Positions 33,546 through 41,925 of a stretch of DNA of 64,000 nt are shown here, one piece after another (the first letter of the stretch is position 1; every line of letters starts with the position of its first letter). The DNA comes from Bacteroidota bacterium (GTDB taxonomy: Bacteria > Bacteroidota > Bacteroidia > B-17B0 > Aurantibacillaceae): NCBI GenBank assembly GCA_018267655.1, contig JAFDYB010000042.1, positions 1 through 64,000 of the forward strand, written 5' to 3'. The notes below the pieces were generated by a model. The model was given only the letters and a program-made list of their open reading frames with translations, searched no databases and was not told the DNA's origin. Position numbers and translations under genes: made by a program.

Positions 33546-35911
33546 TAATTAACAACCAATATTTTAGTAAGTGCTTTTTGTTGCCCATCGGTTGTTGCGG
33601 CATATACAATGTAAACCCCTGTTTTTACTCTGCTGCCATTTAAGCTTGTAACAGGCCAAACTATTTGCCCACCGCTTGATTTAGTTTCCCAAACCAAATT
33701 GCCCCCCTGATCTACTATTTTAATGATTGTGGCATCAATCAAGCCTTTAACATATACAGAGCCTGTATAACTTGGCCTTACCGGATTTGGGAATGCTGCA
33801 ATGCTATCATAATTATTAAGCCCTTCAATAATTGGGCTTCGGAAAGATTGTAAGCCAACGTCGGTTCCAAAATAAACATCACCGGTTGTTTGGTCGTATG
33901 CCATATCAATAATATTGTTTGAATATAAAGGGCAATTGTTAATCGTAAACCTATTTATTTGTTGCTGCCCGTCAGGTGAAAAACAGTACACACCACCGCC
34001 TGAAGTACCAACCCATTTATTATTGGCACCATCAATAACTATTGAGCTTACGGTGCTTTTACTAAGTAATAATTCAACTATATTATCTTGCACTATTTTT
34101 ATAGGCTGTGCATCATAATTAGATGCTGAAAACATTGTGTTTGGTGAATAAAAAACTGCAACGCCATTATCTGTTCCTACCCAAATTTTCCCGTCTTTGT
34201 CTTCACAAATAGAATAAGCAGCGTTGCTTCCTAAGTTACCACTCCCCTGCCCTGCGCTTAAATATCTTACATTCACGCCTTCAACCGGCGTGGTCATTGA
34301 GTTGCCATCATACACAGTAACGCCATAAGGCAAATTACCACGCTCGTGCAAAATCCACACATAATTATTTCTATCTACAATTATTCTACGAACAAAAGCC
34401 GGGTTTTTAAATTGAAAACTTATAATGTTCCCGTTAGGCTGCAGTACATTAAGGTAAGAGCCAACATCGCTCGATGCAAACCAAACATTGCCTTTATTAT
34501 CTTGCCCAATACCACTTACCCTTGCGCTTCCGGTGGTAATTTCTTGCATTGGAGAATTAGTGCCGTTATACGTTGCTACAAGCGTATTGTTTTTATACAC
34601 ATGAAAACCTTCGTACCAAGAGCTTGCATACATTTTGGTAGTATCATTTCTATCAAAATAAACATTATCAAAATCTAAAACATCATTGCCATCTAAGCCG
34701 GCATCGGTTAATTGATTAAAATAGTTTCCTTTTTTTACCTGAATGCCTTGATGTAAAAATATTGCAGTACCATCTTGATGAGGTGCAGAGGGAGCTATTG
34801 CTATTTTACCATTAAAGGCATCGAGCTTACTTATGTAATTACTTTTAGCTCCACCAAACGAAATTGACTTACTTGTAATAAAATTAGAACTTCCCATTGA
34901 ATACACACAACCATGTACGTTATCTGCATACCAAATATTGTTGAAGTAACTAAACGTTTGTTGATACTCAAAGTAAGTATCGTTTATTGAAATATTAGTT
35001 CCATTGTAGAGCGTAAAATAATCAGTTACAGCATCGGTTGCGGCATTAATTATTTTTAAACCAAATTGATCTATGTATGAAAAATATGCGCCGTTGCAGT
35101 ACAACATTTTTTTAAAGTAATTTGGGTAATTTTCATTAAACTTTGACCATGCTCCAAGCAGGGGCTTGTATTCATAAATTGTATCGGCTCCAATAATAGC
35201 ATTGTTAGCTGTGTAAGGCGAATATATTGCATACACTTTGTTTGCAGCAACACAAACTCCACTTACAGGAGCGTTAACGCTGTTGTTTGGAAAGTTTATT
35301 TTTGTCCAATTATTGTAGTTTGAAGCATTGCTTAGCAAATTACATTTTAAAAGCCCTATTGAGGTGGCTGCATAAATTAATGAATCAGAAAAGGCGACAT
35401 TATACACATTTACATTTGTGCCATTTGGTCCAATATAATACACGTCTTTTACTTCAATTTTTTGCATGTCAAATAACACAATGCCAAAGCCACAAGCTAA
35501 GTAGGCAAAGTTCCCTTTAAAAGCAATTTCGTTTATTACTTTTGAGCCATTAAAAGATTTATTTTTAAAATCCGGAAAATTTGAAACTGTAAGGTCGGGG
35601 TTTACTATATCAATGTTTGAGTTTGAGTAGGCTACAAACAATTTGTTAATGGTTTTATTTGTTCTTATTAACGAAATACCAACATCGCCTAAACCATTAG
35701 CTTTGCTTAATTTGGTTATTGAACTATCAAGGGGGTTAAGTATGCCTATAGCATTTGCATTTGAAAATAATACATTGCCGTTAAATTTTGTAACAGAATT
35801 TGGTGAATTAAATGAACTCCAATCAATCCAAGCGTTAGGACCAATTATTTGTGAAAAAAAAGATTGAATTGTTATGACAAAAAGGAAGAGTATTTTATAT
35901 TTGAATAGCAT
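33545..35911 (-). CDS. porZ: Type IX secretion attachment-complex protein PorZ
   Basis: PorZ is a surface protein that binds A-LPS and belongs with PorU, PorV and PorQ to the complex that anchors T9SS cargo. The 788-residue product has a signal peptide ending near IQSFFSQ, a PorZ N-terminal propeller start (KANGLGDVGISLIRTNKTINKLFVAYSNSNIDIV), a second set of propeller blades with regulator-type NVWFASSDVGSYLNVL, GKIWVGTDNGVAVF and NKWVGTSGGGVYCF repeats, and a C-terminal T9SS-like domain (AAFPNPVRPSYTGSVYV ... GVYIVYAATTDGQQKALTKILVVN). Coupling to recO by TAATG supports this call. Two-component-type propeller proteins are the alternative, but no kinase domain follows. Confidence 0.85.
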   Translation of the reverse strand: MLFKYKILFLFVITIQSFFSQIIGPNAWIDWSSFNSPNSVTKFNGNVLFSNANAIGILNPLDSSITKLSKANGLGDVGISLIRTNKTINKLFVAYSNSNIDIVNPDLTVSNFPDFKNKSFNGSKVINEIAFKGNFAYLACGFGIVLFDMQKIEVKDVYYIGPNGTNVNVYNVAFSDSLIYAATSIGLLKCNLLSNASNYNNWTKINFPNNSVNAPVSGVCVAANKVYAIYSPYTANNAIIGADTIYEYKPLLGAWSKFNENYPNYFKKMLYCNGAYFSYIDQFGLKIINAATDAVTDYFTLYNGTNISINDTYFEYQQTFSYFNNIWYADNVHGCVYSMGSSNFITSKSISFGGAKSNYISKLDAFNGKIAIAPSAPHQDGTAIFLHQGIQVKKGNYFNQLTDAGLDGNDVLDFDNVYFDRNDTTKMYASSWYEGFHVYKNNTLVATYNGTNSPMQEITTGSARVSGIGQDNKGNVWFASSDVGSYLNVLQPNGNIISFQFKNPAFVRRIIVDRNNYVWILHERGNLPYGVTVYDGNSMTTPVEGVNVRYLSAGQGSGNLGSNAAYSICEDKDGKIWVGTDNGVAVFYSPNTMFSASNYDAQPIKIVQDNIVELLLSKSTVSSIVIDGANNKWVGTSGGGVYCFSPDGQQQINRFTINNCPLYSNNIIDMAYDQTTGDVYFGTDVGLQSFRSPIIEGLNNYDSIAAFPNPVRPSYTGSVYVKGLIDATIIKIVDQGGNLVWETKSSGGQIVWPVTSLNGSRVKTGVYIVYAATTDGQQKALTKILVVN

Positions 35912-35968
35912 TACTGATTTGAACGCTAAATTTAATTGATTATTGCCTTATTTTGAAATTATTGGGCT

Positions 35969-35976
35969 TATATTTG
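35969..35976 (+). promoter_or_regulatory. -7 element of tRNA-Arg(CCG)
   Basis: TATATTTG matches TAnnTTTG, ten bases before the mature tRNA. A TTG at 35943-35945 lies 23 bases upstream. Confidence 0.4.
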
Positions 35977-35986
35977 TAAAAAAATA

Positions 35987-36060
35987 GGCTCCGTAGTTCA
36001 ATTGGATAGAATAACAGATTCCGGTTCTGTGGGTTGGGGGTTCGAGTCCCTTCGGAGTCA
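35987..36060 (+). tRNA. tRNA-Arg (anticodon CCG)
   Basis: Complete cloverleaf: acceptor GGCTCCG/CGGAGTC (one G-T pair), D stem GTTC/GAAT, anticodon stem ACAGA/TCTGT with loop TTCCGGT (anticodon CCG), T stem GGGGG/CCCTT with loop TTCGAGT, discriminator A. CCA is not encoded. It reads CGG codons. Confidence 0.97.
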
Positions 36061-36095
36061 CTTGGTGCTAATTTCAAATGTGTTGTGCTAAGTAC

Positions 36096-36129
36096 AAAAA
36101 AGGCTGTTAATTTTTAATTAACAGCCTTT
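36096..36129. terminator. Bidirectional terminator between tRNA-Arg(CCG) and a minus-strand gene
   Basis: AAAGGCTGTTAAT and ATTAACAGCCTTT form a 13-bp stem with a 5-base loop, flanked by an A run on the left and T residues on the right, so it can serve both directions. Confidence 0.8.
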
Positions 36130-36151
36130 GCTATTTTGATTTTAAAAAATT

Positions 36152-36865
36152 TTACTCTTTTGAATCTCCTTTTTGTTTTTCAAGTACTTCTTTGTACGAT
36201 AACATTTTGTAGCCTTCTGTGTTTATTTCAAAAATTTTGTCGTCAAGTGCTGCTGTGCTCACTTCTGAAGTTGAAATAAGTATTTTCATTTTTTGTCCTG
36301 AATTTTCAGTATCAATTTCAATTTCTAAAGGCATACCATTTATACCTTCAAAGTCAAAATCCATGCCTCCTCTGCTTTTCGAGCCTTTTGCATTTGCTGT
36401 TTTTGGTTTTTTTAATTTTTCGGTAAACCAAAGTATTGTTTTGTGCTCTTTTTTATCTTTATCTGTTGATGTTACGATAGCTTTTGTACACTCATAGCCT
36501 GCAATCATTTTTTTATCGCTTGTAATTTCAACTTTTGGTTTTTTTTCGTCTTTTTTAGCTTTCTTTTTTTCTGCTTCATCTAACTCTGCTTTTGTAGCTG
36601 AAAACCCGCTTTTTTCACCCATTTGTTCTGAAATAGACACTAGTTTATTTCCATCAAATGCTGTGGTTGATGCCCCCATCATTGAAGTCATTTCGGTTTT
36701 ATACTTATCCCCCTTATAATAATTGGTCATTTCTTGCTCGGCAAAACCGGCGTATTCAGCAGGTAAGCCGTCAATTTTCAAGTTCATTTTTATGGTGTAG
36801 TTTTCTTGTGCTTTTGTGCATAAACCGCTTACGGCAAACGCTAATAGAATTAATGATTTTTTCAT
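36152..36865 (-). CDS. Secreted DUF4412-like protein
   Basis: The 237-residue product has a signal peptide (MKKSLILLAFAVSGLCTKAQ) and a mixed alpha/beta domain resembling the DUF4412/GLPGLI-type periplasmic proteins of this phylum: an N-terminal strand ENYTIKMNLKIDGLP, a Lys-rich region near 95-110, IAGYECTKAIV, TILWFTEKL and a final EINTEGYKMLSYKEV. The function is unknown. It is a distant relative of the lipoprotein gene just upstream (37003-37695), sharing the order IAG(Y/F)-C-(T/Y)-K followed by (L/A)W(F/Y)T(E/K)(K/E)L. The two are separated by 137 bases. Confidence 0.65.
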   Translation of the reverse strand: MKKSLILLAFAVSGLCTKAQENYTIKMNLKIDGLPAEYAGFAEQEMTNYYKGDKYKTEMTSMMGASTTAFDGNKLVSISEQMGEKSGFSATKAELDEAEKKKAKKDEKKPKVEITSDKKMIAGYECTKAIVTSTDKDKKEHKTILWFTEKLKKPKTANAKGSKSRGGMDFDFEGINGMPLEIEIDTENSGQKMKILISTSEVSTAALDDKIFEINTEGYKMLSYKEVLEKQKGDSKE

Positions 36866-37002
36866 TTATTGTTTATTTAGATTGATTGTTTTATATGTTT
36901 CAAATATAGTACCAAACTGCGTTAGTTTTTATGTTAAAAATCCTAAATTGGTTAAGCGTATTTTTTTAGTTATAAAAGGTTAAAATGTATTTGCATTTGG
37001 TA

Positions 37003-37695
37003 TTACTTTTGAAAATTGTCAAAAAGTTTTTGCATTTCTTCTTTAGAAACTATTTTCATATACGCGGGCACCTCAAACTCTGAATCTTTAACCTCTTGGT
37101 GCTTGTATTTACGTGCTAAAAAGTGCATTTCAAGTCCAAATTTTTTAACTCTATAATCCATTAATACTCCTTTAATTCCTTTATAAGGCGATAGGTCGTT
37201 TGACTCTGCTAAACCTAATTCTTTAGTGTACCAAGCATCAAACGCTGTATTTGGCTGTGAAACATAAGTGCATTTAAGTTTATAGCACTTAAAGCCTGCA
37301 ATTTTTTTTGTTTCTTTTGTTTCGTCTATTTTAAGTTCATAATCTTTAAAGTCTTCTAGTATTGATTTTTCGTCTTGAATGCAGGCTTGTTTAATGTCCA
37401 TAAACTTTACTGTTTGTGTTATAGTTTTTAACTTTAAATCACCTATGATTGACGTGTTAAAAAAGCCCATAGTGCTCATTTCTATCAAAAATTTATCTTT
37501 TTTAAATTTTAAAATAGCCTCGCTTGGCGCTAAACCATACAGTGGGTGTTTTTCATCTATTCCTTTAGTATCAAACTCTATTATTCCTTCTTCATCGCCT
37601 CCTTTAACTAAATTGCTATTGCATGAGTAATTGATAAGTGCAATAACAAAAAACAAGACTAATTGACTAAGGTATATTTTGATTCTTTTTTTCAA
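37003..37695 (-). CDS. DUF4412-like lipoprotein
   Basis: The 230-residue protein begins with a lipoprotein signal (LFFVIALINYSC, Cys about 25). The mature part resembles the neighbouring 36152-36865 product: EGIIEFDTKGI, FKKDKFLIEMSTMGFF, KKIAGFKCYKL, FDAWYTKEL and a final FEVPAYMKIVSKEEMQKLF. Lipidation would place it on the periplasmic side of a membrane or at the surface. No catalytic motif is seen. The pair probably arose by old duplication. Confidence 0.65.
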   Translation of the reverse strand: MKKRIKIYLSQLVLFFVIALINYSCNSNLVKGGDEEGIIEFDTKGIDEKHPLYGLAPSEAILKFKKDKFLIEMSTMGFFNTSIIGDLKLKTITQTVKFMDIKQACIQDEKSILEDFKDYELKIDETKETKKIAGFKCYKLKCTYVSQPNTAFDAWYTKELGLAESNDLSPYKGIKGVLMDYRVKKFGLEMHFLARKYKHQEVKDSEFEVPAYMKIVSKEEMQKLFDNFQK

Positions 37696-37780
37696 GTATA
37701 AGCGAATAAAGTAAATTAATTTTTTTGAAATAAAAAAATAATTTGTCTGCGATTTTTTTTTGTATTAAATTGTTAATTTT

Positions 37781-38464
37781 TTAATGCTCATCTTCATCTG
37801 AAAAAGATTCGTAATCAGAGTCTCCATTGTCATCTTCATCAAAATTTTCTTCCTGCTCTTGATCTTCCTCTCCCTCTTCTGCTTCTAGGTTTTTGATATC
37901 ATCTTCTTCTATGCCTTCCTCAGCTGTTTCAATTTTTTTATAAATTTCGTCGTCATTAATCATTGGCTCATTTAATAATGCGGCAATGGCCATGTCAGGG
38001 TTTAGCTCTTCGCGCGCCATATTGGTTTGTTTATATTGTTTTGGCGCTGTGCCAATGCTTTTAATGCAAACAGGATATGTTTTTTTAGGATCTTCGTTGA
38101 GCATGCTTAGCATTTCAATTAAAAAAGTCCATTGAACATTAGGGTCGAAAACGTACACAAAACGCTGGTGTGGCTGCTCGATGTATTTAGCAATTTTTAC
38201 AGCCGACATTAATTTTTTTGGTTCAACCTTATTTTTAATTTCATCTTCTTCAAGTGGCAAATCCTCTTCGCGAAGGGTTATCTCTTGCGATTTTCGCCAG
38301 TAATCATCGCTTACAAAGAAGGATGCTGAATGTTTTGCATCAAACTTAAAAGCTTCTTGAATAATTGTATGAAATTGTTCAAAATTTTGAATAGATTTTA
38401 TGTCAATATCTCTTGAAATATCTTCATTGTCTTCTAAGCAAACTCTAAAACGATAAACTGCCAT
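37781..38464 (-). CDS. pRiA4b ORF-3-like / IS1096 passenger-family protein
   Basis: The N-terminal half of this 227-residue protein, VYRFRVCLEDNEDISRDIDIKSIQNFEQFHTIIQEAFKFDAKHSASFFVSDDYW, matches the plasmid pRiA4b ORF-3-like family (also labelled IS1096 passenger TnpR-like). The C-terminal 60 residues are extremely acidic (EEGEEDQEQEENFDEDDNGDSDYESFSDED). Despite the family's name there is no transposon around it, and it sits two bases downstream of a glycosyltransferase gene, in one transcript with it. The molecular role is unknown. Confidence 0.75.
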   Translation of the reverse strand: MAVYRFRVCLEDNEDISRDIDIKSIQNFEQFHTIIQEAFKFDAKHSASFFVSDDYWRKSQEITLREEDLPLEEDEIKNKVEPKKLMSAVKIAKYIEQPHQRFVYVFDPNVQWTFLIEMLSMLNEDPKKTYPVCIKSIGTAPKQYKQTNMAREELNPDMAIAALLNEPMINDDEIYKKIETAEEGIEEDDIKNLEAEEGEEDQEQEENFDEDDNGDSDYESFSDEDEH

Positions 38465-38466
38465 AA

Positions 38467-39216
38467 TTATTTTTTTGTTTTATAAATTTCTGACTTTGCT
38501 ATTCCTATTTTATTGAAAAAATGAATAAATGATGTTCCTAAAACACCCATTCCGTATTTCATGCTACGCGAAAAGTTAATGCTGCTAGCTTCTGGAAAGT
38601 ATTTGGTAGGGCATGTAACCTCTGCTATATCAAAGCCTGCATAAAATATTTGAGATATCATTTGGTTGTCAAATACAAAATCATCGCTGTTGGCATGATA
38701 ATTTATTTTTTCTAATACCTCGCGCGAAAATGCTCTATAGCCTGTGTGATACTCAGATAGTTTTTGTCCAATTAGCACATTTTGCGAAAAGGTTAAAAAT
38801 CTATTAAAAATGTATTTATACATAGGCATACCGCCTTTTAAAGCACCTTTGCCTAAAATGCGCGAGCCAAATGCAACCGGGTACAAATCATTTGCTATTA
38901 AATAACATAAGCTTTGTATTAATTTTGGGGTGTATTGATAATCCGGATGAAGCATTACTACTATATCAGCGCCTAATTCGCAAGCTTTATTGTAGCAAGT
39001 TTTTTGATTTCCACCGTAGCCTTTGTTTTTTTCGTGGCGAATAACGTGTTTAATTCCTATTTCACGTGCTACATCTGAAGTATTATCTTTGCTATGATCG
39101 TCAACCAACACAACTTCGTCAACAATATCAAATGGGATTTCATCGTAAGTTCTTTTTAAGGTTAAAGCAGCATTGTATGCCGGCAAAACAACAACCAATT
39201 TTTTTCCGTTAATCAT
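38467..39216 (-). CDS. DPM1-like family 2 glycosyltransferase
   Basis: The 249-residue protein starts with KLVVVLPAYNAALTLKRTYDEIP, EVVLVDDHSKDNT and VVMLHPDYQY, the pattern of dolichol-phosphate-mannose-synthase-like GT2 enzymes that make polyprenyl-phosphate sugars. Later segments are GSRILGKGALKGGMPMYKYIFNRFLT and HTGYRAFSREVLEKI, typical of the subgroup. It has no C-terminal membrane segments. The gene is divergent from the LptF/G-like gene and is followed after two bases by the pRiA4b-like gene. Donor and lipid acceptor are not known. Confidence 0.88.
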   Translation of the reverse strand: MINGKKLVVVLPAYNAALTLKRTYDEIPFDIVDEVVLVDDHSKDNTSDVAREIGIKHVIRHEKNKGYGGNQKTCYNKACELGADIVVMLHPDYQYTPKLIQSLCYLIANDLYPVAFGSRILGKGALKGGMPMYKYIFNRFLTFSQNVLIGQKLSEYHTGYRAFSREVLEKINYHANSDDFVFDNQMISQIFYAGFDIAEVTCPTKYFPEASSINFSRSMKYGMGVLGTSFIHFFNKIGIAKSEIYKTKK

Positions 39217-39294
39217 AGAAAGGCAAAAATAACAAAGTTTAATTAATAAACCTTCTGTTTACAATATAAAATAAATGTATTTTTAGCCTTATTT

Positions 39295-40716
39295 GTGCAG
39301 TTAAAAAAATTACATAGTTTAATATTAAAAGCGTTTTTACCGCCATTTTTTGCTACTTTGTTTACAACTTCATTTTTATTTTTTTTAGTTGAGCTTGTAA
39401 TTACATATTTAGATGAGTTTATAGGTAAAGGCATAAGCACCTTAAATTTTGCAAAACTATTTACGTATGCATGGGTGGCATTAACCCCAAAGTGCATTCC
39501 ACTTGCGGTATTACTTGCATCAATTATGACTTTTGGAAAATTAGCTGAAAATTACGAATTGGCAGCAATGAAATCGAGCGGACTTTCATTATTCAAAATT
39601 ATTAAACCTGCCTTTGCTTTTATTTTAGTTTTGGCGTTTTTTACGTTTTTGTTTGAAAATTATGTGCTTCCGGTGGTTCAACTAAAATTTGAATCGTTGT
39701 TGTTTGATATAAGGCAAAAAAAACCATCCGTAAGTATCAAAGAAGGGATTTTTTATAATAAAATTGAAAATTATACCATAAGGGTTGGCTCAAAATCGAC
39801 TAATAAAGATACGCTAAAGCAAGTTTATATCTATGACCATACTTCTAGAATGGGTAATATAATTCAGCTATATGCCGACAAAGGGCGCATGACTTTTACT
39901 GCCGACTCAAGCGATTTGGTATTAATTCTCGAAAATGGGAATCGTTACGAAGAAATAATAAATACTTCGCCTACCACAATTAAAAAGAAAACTCTTTCGC
40001 AACTAAATTTTAAAACCTTAAAAATAAACGTGCCATTACTTAATTTCAAATTTAGAAGAACAGACGAAAATAGTTTTAAGGGCTATGAAAAATTATTAAA
40101 TATTTGGCAAATTGATAGCGAGAATGATAGCATGAAAAAATTAATAAGCATAAGGGCTACCGATTTAAAGCGGCAAACTGGCGATTATTTTTTTTCGAGA
40201 ACAAACAACAACATTCGTCTTAATAAATTATACTCCAATTTTGATAAATTATACGATAGCCTAAAATTACAAGAACAAAAACGCTTGCTCGATAATGCCC
40301 TAAATATTTTGCGAAGCAATTCGGTTTATGTTGATGGCGTTGTGCAAAGCCAAGAAATGGACGACACAAAAATTAGAGCATTTAATGTTGAGTGGCATCA
40401 TAAAATAATAGTTTGCTTTGCCTGTATTATTTTATTTTTTGTAGGCGCACCATTAGGTGCAATAATTCGTAAAGGAGGGCTTGGATTACCGGTGGTTGTG
40501 GCTGTCTTCTTTTTTCTAGCTTATTTTATTTTAACCGACGCATTTACCGCATTAGCCATGAATGGAGAATGGGTTGTATGGCAAGCCATGTGGATGCCAT
40601 TGGCTATATTTATGCCATTAAGTATTTTTTTAACTTACAAGGCATCGAACGACAGCGTACTTTTTGATGTAACAGCATATTTTTTATGGTTTAAAAAACT
40701 AAATTTATTTAAGTAA
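39295..40716 (+). CDS. LptF/LptG-family LPS export permease
   Basis: This 473-residue YjgP/YjgQ-family protein is an inner-membrane component of the Lpt system, which extracts LPS and passes it toward the outer membrane. Membrane segments lie at about 10-40, 60-80 and 95-120, followed by a periplasmic beta-jellyroll region (about 140-350) and three C-terminal membrane segments (VCFACIILFFVGAPLGAIIRKGGLGLPVVVAVFFF). The start is GTG at 39295, giving MQLKKLHSLILKAF; no ATG nearby fits. The next gene's ATG follows its stop with no gap. Whether it is LptF or LptG cannot be decided; the partner is not in the window. Confidence 0.88.
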   Translation: MQLKKLHSLILKAFLPPFFATLFTTSFLFFLVELVITYLDEFIGKGISTLNFAKLFTYAWVALTPKCIPLAVLLASIMTFGKLAENYELAAMKSSGLSLFKIIKPAFAFILVLAFFTFLFENYVLPVVQLKFESLLFDIRQKKPSVSIKEGIFYNKIENYTIRVGSKSTNKDTLKQVYIYDHTSRMGNIIQLYADKGRMTFTADSSDLVLILENGNRYEEIINTSPTTIKKKTLSQLNFKTLKINVPLLNFKFRRTDENSFKGYEKLLNIWQIDSENDSMKKLISIRATDLKRQTGDYFFSRTNNNIRLNKLYSNFDKLYDSLKLQEQKRLLDNALNILRSNSVYVDGVVQSQEMDDTKIRAFNVEWHHKIIVCFACIILFFVGAPLGAIIRKGGLGLPVVVAVFFFLAYFILTDAFTALAMNGEWVVWQAMWMPLAIFMPLSIFLTYKASNDSVLFDVTAYFLWFKKLNLFK

Positions 40717-41925
40717 ATGAAATTATTGCAAATAGCAAACAAAGCTCCATTTCCGGCAAACGACGGAAGCAGTATTGCTATTTATAATTTAGCAACAGGC
40801 TTCTTAGCTAATAATGTTGATTTGCATTTTAGATGTTTAAATACATTAAAACATTTTAAGCCCGACGAAAATGTTCCAAATGACTTTAAACTTAAAGCCA
40901 ATTATACATCTTTTGCAATTAACACAACACCAACTATTTTTGGGGCGGTATTTAATCTCTTTAGCTCAAAATCATATTTTGTATCACGATTTTTTAACAG
41001 AACATTTTTAAACGATTTAAAAAATTATATAAAAGCACATAACTTTGATGTTATTGTGTTAGATGGATTATTTATGTGCGTTTATTTAAATGAAATAAAA
41101 AAAGTAAGTAATGCAAAAACTGTGTTACGTGCTCATAATATTGAGCACTATATTTGGGAAAGACACATTACAAATGAAAAAAACAAATTAAAAAAGTTGT
41201 ATTTAAAAATTCAAAATAAGCGGTTAAAAAAGTTTGAATTGAATTGCTTAAATGCAATAGATGCCATACTACCAATAACTAATTTTGATAAAGTAGCATT
41301 TAAAGAATTAGGATTTAAAAAACCACAATTCACAACAATTACCGGAGTAAATAGCAACGATTATGATTTAACCCCCAATAATAAATTTATTCAAAAATCA
41401 ATCTTTTATTTTGCAAGTATGGATTGGATTCCAAACCAAGAGGCGGTTGATTGGTTTTTAAATAAGTGCTGGCATAAAATTACTGAAAAAGAGCCTGATT
41501 GTAACTTCATAATTGCAGGACGTAATATGCCCGAGCGGTTTAAAAAATTAAATTTACCAAATGTAGTAGTAATTGAAAATGTTGAAGATAAAAAAGCTTT
41601 TTACGAAACATATAATATAATGCTGGTACCGTTATTGAGCGGAAGCGGCTTAAGAATAAAAATTATTGAAGGAATGTCGTTTGGTAAAGCCATTGTAAGC
41701 ACATCAATTGGAGCAGAAGGCATTAATTATGATGACAATAAAAACATAATTATTAAAAATCATTCAGACTTGTTTGCAGATGGCGTATTAGAACTATTAT
41801 CCAATGCTGAGTTGAGTAAAAATATTTCAGTAAATGCAAAAGAATTTGCCAAGCAAAATTTTGAAAATAATATAATTTTAAAAAACACTACTCAATTTTT
41901 AACTAATCTACTTGCTCATGATTGA
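40717..41925 (+). CDS. Family 4 glycosyltransferase
   Basis: The 402-residue GT-B protein starts KLLQIANKAPFPANDGSSIAIYNLA and contains RAHNIEHYIWERH, FYFASMDWIPNQEAVDWF, FIIAGRNMP and the donor-site motif VPLLSGSGLRIKIIEGMSFGKAIVST, the family pattern for sugar transferases of LPS or exopolysaccharide. It begins immediately after the LptF/G stop and overlaps the next gene by eight bases, so it is in an envelope operon. The sugar is not known. Confidence 0.87.
   Translation: MKLLQIANKAPFPANDGSSIAIYNLATGFLANNVDLHFRCLNTLKHFKPDENVPNDFKLKANYTSFAINTTPTIFGAVFNLFSSKSYFVSRFFNRTFLNDLKNYIKAHNFDVIVLDGLFMCVYLNEIKKVSNAKTVLRAHNIEHYIWERHITNEKNKLKKLYLKIQNKRLKKFELNCLNAIDAILPITNFDKVAFKELGFKKPQFTTITGVNSNDYDLTPNNKFIQKSIFYFASMDWIPNQEAVDWFLNKCWHKITEKEPDCNFIIAGRNMPERFKKLNLPNVVVIENVEDKKAFYETYNIMLVPLLSGSGLRIKIIEGMSFGKAIVSTSIGAEGINYDDNKNIIIKNHSDLFADGVLELLSNAELSKNISVNAKEFAKQNFENNIILKNTTQFLTNLLAHD

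Noticed and set aside
37781-38464. Transposon passenger gene as a sign of a mobile element
   Set aside because: The family name comes from IS1096 and pRiA4b, but no inverted repeats, transposase or unusual composition are seen around this gene.
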